Source of the DNA: DASTCC01 sp035711465
GTDB taxonomy: Bacteria; Acidobacteriota; Vicinamibacteria; Vicinamibacterales; SCN-69-37
Assembly: GCA_035711465.1 (NCBI GenBank)
Contig: DASTCC010000001.1
Location: 1 to 6,734, forward strand
Length of the DNA stretch: 6,734 nt
Direction: 5' to 3'
The notes under the pieces were generated by a model. That model ran no database searches. It worked only from the letters and a program-made list of their open reading frames with translations, and had not been told where the DNA came from. Shown here piece after piece: positions 1 through 6,734 of the stretch; position 1 is the first letter of the stretch, and every line of letters begins with the position of its first letter. Both the position numbers and the translations under genes were made by a program.

Positions 1-2
1 AC

Positions 3-530
3 TCGCTGCTGGCACGGACCGGGTGGCGCCGCCGCATGTCGTCGCTCGTGTCGCCGCGCTACGAACGCGCGGCGTACGTCTGGATCGCGAGTCTGCTGTT
101 CGCCGCCGTGTGGTGGTGGTGGCAGCCGGTACCCGGGAGGCTGTGGCGTCTCGACGGCGCATCGGCCGCCATGCTCACGCTCGTTCAGCTGTTAGGGATT
201 GTCCTGACGCTCACGGGCGCCGCGCGCCTGGGCCTCCTCGACCTCGCCGGCATCCGACAGGGTTTTGGCCTCGAGCGCTCGACCCCGACGACCCTCGTCT
301 CGAACGGCCTCTACGGCTTCGTCCGCCACCCGGTTTACTTCGCCTGGCTGCTGGTGGTCTGGGCCTCACCAGACATGACCGCGACCCGCGCCCTCTTCGC
401 CGCGATCAGCTCGGCCTACCTCGCCATCGCCATCCCGCACGAAGAACGCGGCCTCATCACGCTGTTCGGCGACGATTACCGCGCCTATCAGCGGCAGGTG
501 CGCTGGCGTATCGTGCCGTTTGTCTACTAA
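3..530 (+). CDS. Membrane-bound SAM methyltransferase, MddA/NnrU/ICMT-like (5' end missing)
   Basis: The frame is open to the left edge, so the gene starts outside the window. 175 residues are visible. The ATG at 36 is probably internal, because the residues before it (SLLARTGWRRR) resemble the conserved stretch preceding the ER-x-x-Y-V-W helix in methanethiol S-methyltransferase (MddA)-like proteins. Counting from that ATG: a Trp-rich membrane segment at about 13-32; a second at about 43-70; the signature GLYGFVRHPVYF at 91-102; a hydrophobic hairpin at about 100-133; HEERGL at 135-140; and FGDDYRAYQRQV at 144-155. The RHP and the E-E...Y-x-x-Y tail are the hallmarks of the isoprenylcysteine carboxyl methyltransferase / phospholipid methyltransferase superfamily, integral membrane enzymes that use SAM. 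MddA methylates methanethiol to dimethyl sulfide; substrate cannot be assigned from the sequence. The family is clear, the exact enzyme is not. It ends 10 bp before the mirrored array at 541. Confidence 0.8.
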   Translation, partial: SLLARTGWRRRMSSLVSPRYERAAYVWIASLLFAAVWWWWQPVPGRLWRLDGASAAMLTLVQLLGIVLTLTGAARLGLLDLAGIRQGFGLERSTPTTLVSNGLYGFVRHPVYFAWLLVVWASPDMTATRALFAAISSAYLAIAIPHEERGLITLFGDDYRAYQRQVRWRIVPFVY

Positions 531-540
531 AGAGGTGTCA

Positions 541-740
541 GTAACGACGGGTTACGTCTGGTCACGACGGGTTACGACGGGTGACCGCGGGTCACGACGG
601 GTCACGACGGGTGACCATGGGTGACGACGGGTCGTCACCCGTCGTGACCTTGTCGTCACCCACCCGCCACCAGTCGTGACCAGTCGTGACCTGCCGTCAC
701 CTGTCGTCACCCGTCGTCACCCGTCGTGACCCGTCGTTAC
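541..740. repeat. Mirrored array of 10-bp units (large imperfect inverted repeat, convergent intergenic)
   Basis: The left arm, 541-628, is nine contiguous degenerate copies of a 10-bp unit, consensus GTCACGACGG, in strict 10-bp register. The right arm, 652-740, is nine copies of the reverse complement, CCGTCGTGAC. The arms pair unit by unit in mirrored order: by hand about 75 of 89 aligned columns match, with one extra base in unit 8 of the right arm. Units 1 and 9 are identical between arms. The spacer 629-651 (23 bp) carries a further reverse-complement copy, giving a perfect dyad GGGTGACGAC at 619-628 with GTCGTCACCC at 631-640. Most units also hold GTCAC/GTGAC half-sites, so adjacent units form small palindromes. 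It lies between two convergent genes, so either transcript would fold into a stem of nearly 90 bp; a bidirectional terminator or 3'-end role is possible but unproven. There is no U-run of the classic intrinsic type. Confidence 0.93.
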
Positions 741-1066
741 CTGTTGAAATTAGGTTCGCCGTCATCGTCGAGCGACTGCGCGGTGACGATGTCGTCGAGG
801 AAAATCATCGACTGATGCGAGGGGATCTCGAAGCGGCGGCGGCAGCGGGCGCAAGTCACCGTGTCGTCGATGCGGTAGAGATGGTTGCGCAGCTTCGCGA
901 ACATCGCGCGGTCGCGGTCGCCGGCGCCGCCGGGCAGCCGGTCCTTCCTGGTGCGACGCACCCAGCGGATCTGATAGTCGGCGCGGTGCCGGCACTGCGG
1001 GCACGCGAGCGACATCGGCTTCAGTTCCTGCTTCTCGTTGAAGAAGTCCCGCTCGTTCAGGGGCAT
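737..1066 (-). CDS. Small hypothetical protein with two CxxC pairs (zinc-ribbon-like)
   Basis: This 109-aa protein is of no family I recognise. It has CPQC at residues 22-25 and CARC at 72-75, a spacing typical of a four-Cys zinc ribbon with a long basic insert (residues 26-65, rich in Arg). The C-terminal part is acidic and hydrophobic, with SMIFLDDI at 86-93 and DDDGEPN near the end. There is no signal peptide or membrane segment. The ATG at 1066-1064 is preferred because the Cys pairs and the balanced composition belong to this frame; the overlapping frame opening at 1097 is Arg/Pro-rich nonsense. No good Shine-Dalgarno sequence is visible. It is divergent from the glycosyltransferase-like gene, with 38 bp between starts. 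Its TAA stop (739-737) lies inside the terminal unit of the mirrored array, so the array edge defines its C-terminus. Metal or nucleic-acid binding is inferred from the Cys pattern only. Confidence 0.7.
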   Translation of the reverse strand: MPLNERDFFNEKQELKPMSLACPQCRHRADYQIRWVRRTRKDRLPGGAGDRDRAMFAKLRNHLYRIDDTVTCARCRRRFEIPSHQSMIFLDDIVTAQSLDDDGEPNFNR

Positions 1067-1104
1067 GCGGCGATCGTAGCAGGAATCCGGAGTACATTCG
1101 GGCG

Positions 1105-2196
1105 GTGACGGTCGTTTTCTACATCTCCGGTCATGGGTTCGGCCACGCGTCGCGGCAGGTCGAAGTGATCAACGCCCTCGCCGCACGGCGTCCCGACGTG
1201 CGCATCGCGGTGCGATCGAGCGTCAGTCCGGCGCTCCTGGCACGGACAATCCGCACGCAGTCCACGCTCGATCCGGTGAACTGCGACTCGGGCATCGTGC
1301 AGGTCAGCAGCATCGAGCACGACGACGCGGCGACGCTTCGCCACGCGATCGACTTCTACCGCAGTTTCGAGGGCCGGGTGCGCGCGGAAGTCGGCGCGCT
1401 CACCCACTCGAACACGCGGGTCATCGTCGGCGACATTCCGCCGCTCGCATTCGCGGTCGCGGCGCGGCTCGAGCTGCCGTCGCTCGCGATCGCCAACTTC
1501 ACCTGGGACTGGATCTACGAGTCGCATCCCGGCTTCGACACCGAGCCCTGGATCCTGCCGCTGATGCGCGAGGCCTACTCGCAGGCGTCGTATGCGCTCG
1601 CCCTGCCCTTTTCGGGCGGCTTCGAGGTGTTTCCGGCGCGCGAGTCGCTGCCGCTGATCGCGCGGCACGCGCAGCGATCGCGCGAGGAGACGCGCGCGCA
1701 TTTCGACATCCCGCAGAATCGCCGGGTCGCGCTGCTGTCGTTCGGCGGCTACGGGCTGCCCAGCCTCGACCTGTCGGCGATCGACTGTGCGCGCGAATGG
1801 GTGATCGTCACCACCGACCGCGTCACCGGCGACGCGGCGCCGGTGCCGCACGTCGTCCGGCTCATCGAGGACGGGCTGTTCACGGGCGGCTTCCGCTACG
1901 AAGATCTCGTCGCCGCCTCGGACATGGTCGTCACCAAACCTGGCTACGGCATCATCGCCGAATGCGCGTCGACCGGCACGCCGATGCTCTACACGTCGCG
2001 CGGCGACTTCCGCGAATACGACCTGATGGTCGCCGAGATGCCGAGCTACGTCCGCGCGCAGTTCATCAGCCAGGACGATCTCTTCGCGGGCCGCTGGAGC
2101 GCGGCCATCGAGGCGCTGGACCAGATCCCCGCCCCGCCACCGGCACGGTCGGATGGAGCGGAGATTGCGGCTGAGCGGATTCTCGAGATGTTGTGA
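1105..2196 (+). CDS. GT-B glycosyltransferase-like protein related to the N-terminal domain of plant L-arabinokinase
   Basis: 363 aa, starting at GTG 1105 with a weak GGAG 12 nt upstream; the GTG is followed directly by the first beta strand (VVFYISGHGFGH), as expected for this fold. Landmarks: GHGFGH at 9-14, the nucleotide-sugar-binding style glycine loop of MurG/UGT-type enzymes; NFTWDWIY at 131-138; SFGGYG at 212-217, opening the second Rossmann domain; and a TKPGYG loop at 277-282 followed by EC, the usual donor-site position in GT-B proteins. From memory, the order and wording of these motifs match the N-terminal domain of Arabidopsis L-arabinokinase, where it precedes a GHMP kinase. 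Here the protein ends after that domain and no kinase follows, so it is a stand-alone version. Activity is unknown: a sugar transferase or a sugar/nucleotide-binding protein are both possible. It is soluble, with no signal peptide or membrane helix. It is monocistronic, ending 16 bp before the second array. Confidence 0.82.
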   Translation: MTVVFYISGHGFGHASRQVEVINALAARRPDVRIAVRSSVSPALLARTIRTQSTLDPVNCDSGIVQVSSIEHDDAATLRHAIDFYRSFEGRVRAEVGALTHSNTRVIVGDIPPLAFAVAARLELPSLAIANFTWDWIYESHPGFDTEPWILPLMREAYSQASYALALPFSGGFEVFPARESLPLIARHAQRSREETRAHFDIPQNRRVALLSFGGYGLPSLDLSAIDCAREWVIVTTDRVTGDAAPVPHVVRLIEDGLFTGGFRYEDLVAASDMVVTKPGYGIIAECASTGTPMLYTSRGDFREYDLMVAEMPSYVRAQFISQDDLFAGRWSAAIEALDQIPAPPPARSDGAEIAAERILEML

Positions 2197-2212
2197 GATG
2201 AGACCGAGGATA

Positions 2213-2339
2213 ACTCAACACTCAAAACTCAAGACTTAAGACTCAGGAGTGACGCTTCGCGTCACACAAAGAATTCTTTTGATGACAGGCGCTCTGAAGT
2301 CGTTCCTGCGTTCTAAGTTTTGAGTTTTAAGTTTTGAGT
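2213..2339. repeat. Mirrored array of 7-bp A/T-rich units with nested hairpins (possible terminator)
   Basis: The left arm, 2213-2248, has five 7-bp units of the form ACTCAAN (variants ACTTAAG and ACTCAGG). The right arm, 2304-2339, has the reverse complement, of the form TTGAGTT/TTAAGTT. Aligned without gaps, 30 of 36 positions pair, including the non-repeat CAGGA/TCCTG at the inner ends. The 55-bp spacer holds a perfect hairpin, GTGACGC (2249-2255) with GCGTCAC (2259-2265) around a TTC loop, and a 12-bp palindrome AAAGAATTCTTT at 2268-2279. It sits between the convergent GT-B-like gene and the PmtA-like gene. On + the stem is followed by a T-rich stretch (2339-2346), so it could terminate the GT-B transcript; on - no T-run follows. 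It is strikingly A/T-rich against its surroundings. Confidence 0.9.
2249..2265 (+). terminator. Perfect 7-bp stem-loop within the second array
   Basis: GTGACGC pairs with GCGTCAC across a TTC loop, and a T-run (2276-2280) follows about 10 nt later. The stem is strong, but the distance to the T-run is long for a standard intrinsic terminator. A termination role for the gene ending at 2196 is plausible, not shown. Confidence 0.35.
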
Positions 2340-2350
2340 TTTCTTTGAAC

Positions 2351-2963
2351 TCACGCCCCATCCGCGGGCTTCTTCCACGTCAGAATCCAGGCCGGCGGGA
2401 CGTTTCGAACCACCAGCCGCTTCGAGGGCTGCTGGCGCATGCGCTCGCTCATCTTGCGGCGGAAGGCCGAGGCCGATGGCATCGAGTGCGCGTAGACGTA
2501 CTGGAAGGTCGTGAACGTGCCGCCGGGACGCAGGCTGCCGGCGACGCTCTCGAGGATGCGGTCGGTCATCTGGACCGGCAAGCTCGTGAACGGCAGGCCA
2601 GAGACGATGTGATCGAGCGGCCAGAGGCCGCGTTCCTCGACGATCTGCACCAGATCTTCCGCCGACGCGCAGATACACTCGATCGACGGCCAGCGCTGGC
2701 GGATCTGCTTGACGAATTCGGGATCGATGTCGACGGCCAGGAACCGGTCGTGGCTGGTCAGCCGTTCGACGATGGCCACGGTCAGCGCGCCGGTGCCCGG
2801 ACCGAGCTCGACGATGCGGATGCCGGAGCCGAACTCGACGGCGTGCACGATCTCGTTCGCGAGCGCGCGCGAGCTGGCCGAGACCGCGCCGACGGTGCGA
2901 GGGCTCCGCAGAAAGCGGCTGAAGACGAGCAGGTGTTCTCGCAGTCCCGATCCGTTGGCGGAT

Positions 2964-2971
<8 letters not shown>
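2351..2971 (-). CDS. pmtA: PmtA-like phospholipid N-methyltransferase (class I SAM-dependent)
   Basis: This 206-aa soluble methyltransferase would use SAM to methylate the head group of phosphatidylethanolamine towards phosphatidylcholine at the membrane face. Visible: an N-terminal amphipathic/basic stretch FSRFLRSPRTVGAVSASS (17-34), characteristic of the PmtA family and usually lipid-contacting; motif I ELGPGTGALT (55-64); the acidic ribose-binding DIDPEF (81-86); and SGLPF (124-128) in place of the NPPY-type motif IV. Length is as usual for the family (about 200 aa). The ATG at 2971-2969 is chosen because the family N-terminus begins there and AGGA lies about 10 nt upstream; the frame is open further upstream but that part is the shadow of the preceding gene. 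Its first eight bases overlap the TGA of that gene, implying translational coupling. A KsgA-type rRNA dimethylase is the main alternative, but KsgA is longer and has a different motif IV. The exact lipid substrate is inferred. Confidence 0.8.
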
Positions 2972-4832
<1,861 letters not shown>

Positions 4833-4842
4833 CGGGGTGGTG

Positions 4843-5283
4843 CTACCGGACGGCCTGAGTCGGCTCGGCATCGGCCGGCACGAGCAGATCCTGCTTGTCC
4901 CAGATGAAGTCTTTGCTGCTGTAGACGGCCAGCTCGTAGTCCTTGCCCATGAAGATTGCCGAGACCGGGCAGGCCTCTTCGCAGTAGCCGCAGAAGATGC
5001 AGCGCGTCTTGTGAATCTGGTAGATGCTCGCGTAGCGGGGGCCCGCCTGCACCGTGCCGTCGTTCTCGGCCGGCTCGAGGTAGATCGCGTCGGCCGGACA
5101 CGCCACCGCGCACAGCCCGCAGGCGACGCACTTCTCGAGCCCGTTCTCGTCGCGCATCAGCACCTGCTTGCCGCGGTACTTCGGGAACACCGGCACCTTC
5201 TGGTCCGGATAGTTCACCGTGATCGGCTTCTTGAACATGTGCTTGAAGGTGGTCGCGAAACCGACGAGAAACGGCCGAATCAT
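4843..5283 (-). CDS. nuoI: NADH-quinone oxidoreductase subunit I-like 2x[4Fe-4S] protein
   Basis: 146 aa. An N-terminal GFATTFKHMFKKPITVNYP segment (8-26) is the membrane-arm contact helix typical of complex I subunit I. It is followed by two ferredoxin clusters: C52xxC55xxC58xxxC62P and C95xxC98xxC101xxxC105P. All eight ligands are present, as expected for clusters N6a and N6b that pass electrons towards quinone. PRYASIYQIHKTRCIFCGYC is the standard linker into the second site. Length is normal (about 140-180 aa). ATG 5283 is the only sensible start; the ATG eight bases upstream is out of frame. The Shine-Dalgarno sequence is poor. Unusually, no other nuo gene is beside it: the upstream neighbour is a divergent kinase and downstream is methionine synthesis. 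It could serve complex I in trans, or another membrane redox complex. It probably heads the three-gene minus-strand operon, with its start 18 bp from the third array. Confidence 0.9.
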   Translation of the reverse strand: MIRPFLVGFATTFKHMFKKPITVNYPDQKVPVFPKYRGKQVLMRDENGLEKCVACGLCAVACPADAIYLEPAENDGTVQAGPRYASIYQIHKTRCIFCGYCEEACPVSAIFMGKDYELAVYSSKDFIWDKQDLLVPADAEPTQAVR

Positions 5284-5301
5284 TCCCGCATGATATCAGA
5301 C

Positions 5302-5464
5302 GGGTGCTGGGTGCTAAGTGCTAGGCGATAAGAGCTTTGGCGGTGCTGGGTGCTGGGTGCTGAGTGCCGGGTGCTGGGTCCAGGGGCTGGTGCTAGGTGC
5401 GATCGCGCCCGAGAACCGCGCACCCAGCACACAGCACTCAGCACCCAGCACAACAGAAGCTCTT
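5302..5464. repeat. Mirrored array of 7-bp G/C-rich units in a divergent promoter region
   Basis: The left side, 5302-5400, is a run of degenerate GGGTGCT units in 7-bp steps (variants AAGTGCT, GAGTGCC, AGGTGC). The right side, 5421-5455, is the reverse complement, of the form CACCCAG/CACTCAG/CACACAG. The pairing includes non-repeat sequence: AAGAGCTT at 5330-5337 matches AAGCTCTT at 5457-5464. After it both arms have a 5-bp variable stretch, then the same GTGCTGGGTGCT. The left arm then has one extra 7-bp unit before the arms re-align at GAGTGC. The spacer, about 5383-5419, contains GATCGCGCCCGAGAACCGCG and shows no gene. Unlike the other two arrays this one lies between divergent starts (18 bp from the NuoI-like start, 36 bp from the kinase start), so it must contain or border both promoters. 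Confidence 0.9.
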
Positions 5465-5480
5465 AACTCTCTCCCAATGC

Positions 5481-5486
5481 TATAGT
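5481..5486 (+). promoter_or_regulatory. Candidate -10 element for the sensor kinase
   Basis: TATAGT stands out in GC-rich DNA, 14 bp before the kinase ATG, with no convincing -35 hexamer. Transcription starting 6-8 bases downstream would give a leader of under 10 nt and no Shine-Dalgarno sequence; none is visible before the ATG. This suggests near-leaderless translation, but it rests on one hexamer. Confidence 0.35.
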
Positions 5487-5500
5487 TAGCGTCACGACGG

Positions 5501-6734
5501 ATGCAGGGTGCTTCCCGGTCTCTCACGGTCGATCAGTTTCTGCTGATCACGCTGGTCGTCAAGCTGGCGGTCGCGGCGACGCTCTCGACCATGCTGGTCC
5601 GGTTCCGTTGGTTCCGGCGGATCCTGCTCACCGAACGGCGCGACTGGCCCGAGCGGCTGATCTTCGCCGCCGGCCTCGGCATCCCGCTCACCGCGGGCGT
5701 CGGCGCGCGGCTGCTCCTTCACTACGACGCCGCTGATCTCTCCCTCGGCGGATCGTTTCTCGCCGGGCTCATCGCCGGGCCCTACGCGGGCGCGCTCGTC
5801 GGCATCGCCGTGGGCGTGCCGCCGCTCTTCGCGTCCGAATGGGGCGCGCTGCCCTTCGCGGTCGGGTGCGGCTTTGCCGGCGGCGGCCTGCGCGAGATCT
5901 GCCCGAAGGAAGAGATCTGGCGGTTCACGCCGTTCTTCGTCACCAAGCTCCATCGCAAGGCCTGGAGCCTGGTCCGGCGTCTCTCAATCGACTGGCAGCT
6001 GATCCTGGTCACGGCGCCGGCGCTGCTCGAGCTGCTGCGCCAGGCGATCGGCGGCCGGTTCCCGGAACGCATCTTCGTGCTGCCGGATCTCGATCAGGCG
6101 AGCTGGTGGGTCTGGGCGCTGCTGATCCTCGCCACCGTGCTCGAGGTCGCCGTGCCGATCAAGATCTGGAACACCGCCCGCATCGAGCATCGCCTGGCCG
6201 AACAGGAAACCCTGCTGATGTCGGCGCGCGTCGAGGCGCTCGCGAATCAGATCAATCCGCATTTCCTGTTCAACACGCTGACCTCGATCTCGTCGCTGAT
6301 CCGATCGCAGCCGGAGACGGCGCGCGTGCTGATCGTCAAGCTCTCCGGTCTCTTGCGCCGGCTGCTGCGATCGCAGGAACACTTCGTGACCCTGCGCGAA
6401 GAGCTCGCCGCGGTCGACGAGTATCTCGACATCGAGCGCGTCCGCTTCGGGCCGACGCTCGTCGTGCAGAAGGCCATCGACGAGACGAGCCTCGACATCA
6501 TCGTGCCGAGCATGATCCTGCAGCCGCTCATCGAGAACTCGATCAAGCACGGGCTCGGCCGGAAAGTCGGCGAGGGCCGCATCGTCATTCGCGCCACCCG
6601 GCGGGCCGGGCACGCGGTCGTCGAGATCGAAGACAACGGCGTCGGCATCCCGACCGATCGGCTCGAGGCCTCGACCGAGCACGGCATCGGGCTGCGCAAC
6701 GTCAACGAGCGGCTGCGCGTCATCTACGGCGCCA
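5501..6734 (+). CDS. LytS/YehU-type sensor histidine kinase (3' end missing)
   Basis: 411 residues are visible and the gene runs off the right edge. The ATG at 5501 is the first start after an in-frame TAG at 5483. The N-terminal half is a multi-helix membrane sensor: segments at about 13-34, 53-73, 84-109, 115-130, 164-182 and 202-222. The GSFLAGLIAGPYAGALVGIAVG stretch (84-105) resembles the 5TM-5TMR_LYT sensor domain. The cytoplasmic part has the His_kinase (PF06580) signature: ARVEALANQINPHFLFNTL with phosphoacceptor His254; EELAAVDEYLDIERVRF (300-316); the N-box VPSMILQPLIENSIKHGL (335-352) with Asn346; DNGVGIP (378-384); and HGIGLRN (394-400). Only the last few dozen residues of the ATPase domain should be missing. 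Such kinases phosphorylate LytTR-type response regulators, usually encoded directly downstream; that gene would lie beyond the edge. The ligand is unknown. The frames on the opposite strand here are shadows. Confidence 0.93.
   Translation, partial: MQGASRSLTVDQFLLITLVVKLAVAATLSTMLVRFRWFRRILLTERRDWPERLIFAAGLGIPLTAGVGARLLLHYDAADLSLGGSFLAGLIAGPYAGALVGIAVGVPPLFASEWGALPFAVGCGFAGGGLREICPKEEIWRFTPFFVTKLHRKAWSLVRRLSIDWQLILVTAPALLELLRQAIGGRFPERIFVLPDLDQASWWVWALLILATVLEVAVPIKIWNTARIEHRLAEQETLLMSARVEALANQINPHFLFNTLTSISSLIRSQPETARVLIVKLSGLLRRLLRSQEHFVTLREELAAVDEYLDIERVRFGPTLVVQKAIDETSLDIIVPSMILQPLIENSIKHGLGRKVGEGRIVIRATRRAGHAVVEIEDNGVGIPTDRLEASTEHGIGLRNVNERLRVIYGA

Noticed and set aside
541..740. CRISPR array
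   Set aside because: Units are 10 bp, contiguous and degenerate, with no unique spacers of 25-40 bp, and the second half is inverted.
1057..1851. Long antisense frame (264 codons) opposite the GT-B-like gene
   Set aside because: Arg/Asp/Val-rich composition without motifs, typical of a shadow frame in GC-rich DNA; the + strand frame has clear family motifs.
4833..4871. Upstream start at 4871 for the methionine fusion enzyme
   Set aside because: It would overlap the NuoI-like gene and add 13 residues not expected in homologues, which begin shortly before DGAMGT.
5284..5500. Small RNA or riboswitch gene in the divergent region
   Set aside because: The stretch is accounted for by the mirrored array and a short promoter-like segment; no conserved riboswitch or RNA signature is recognisable.
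5492..6682. Minus-strand frames over the kinase gene (5492-5953, 5984-6682)
   Set aside because: Low-complexity charged sequence; the + strand encodes an unmistakable histidine kinase over the whole stretch.

Overview
The window is high-GC DNA, densely packed with bacterial genes on both strands. The best guess for the host is an Acidobacteriota-type genome (Vicinamibacteria-like). This rests on general resemblance only: high GC, a LytS-type kinase of a familiar acidobacterial style, and intergenic short-repeat arrays. No rRNA or other marker is present to confirm it.

Layout, left to right. (1) A membrane methyltransferase of the MddA/NnrU/isoprenylcysteine methyltransferase superfamily on +, cut by the left edge. 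(2) A 200-bp mirrored array of 10-bp units between convergent genes. (3) A 109-aa protein with two CxxC pairs on -. (4) Divergent from it, a 363-aa GT-B-like protein on + that resembles the N-terminal half of plant L-arabinokinase. (5) A second mirrored array, of 7-bp A/T-rich units, again between convergent genes. (6) A compact three-gene minus-strand cluster, in transcription order: a NuoI-type 2x[4Fe-4S] ferredoxin subunit; a fused homocysteine S-methyltransferase/methylenetetrahydrofolate reductase; and a PmtA-like phospholipid N-methyltransferase whose start overlaps the previous stop. (7) A third mirrored array, of 7-bp G/C-rich units, in the divergent promoter region. (8) A LytS/YehU-type sensor histidine kinase on +, cut by the right edge.

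How the genes relate. The fusion enzyme makes methionine, the precursor of S-adenosylmethionine (SAM), from methylene-tetrahydrofolate and homocysteine. The translationally coupled PmtA-like enzyme would consume SAM to methylate lipid. The NuoI-like gene upstream is separated from the rest of complex I and may simply share the promoter. The left-hand MddA-like protein would also be SAM-dependent but belongs to another transcription unit.

The most unusual content is non-coding. Three of the intergenic spaces are each filled by a degenerate short tandem array followed by its reverse complement. The architecture is the same each time, but the unit sequences are unrelated. In the 10-bp array the two arms match unit by unit, in order, over nine units; in the G/C-rich 7-bp array the arms share non-repeat flanking sequence and differ by one whole unit. 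This points to arms that are copied from, or corrected against, each other rather than to simple slippage of independent repeats.
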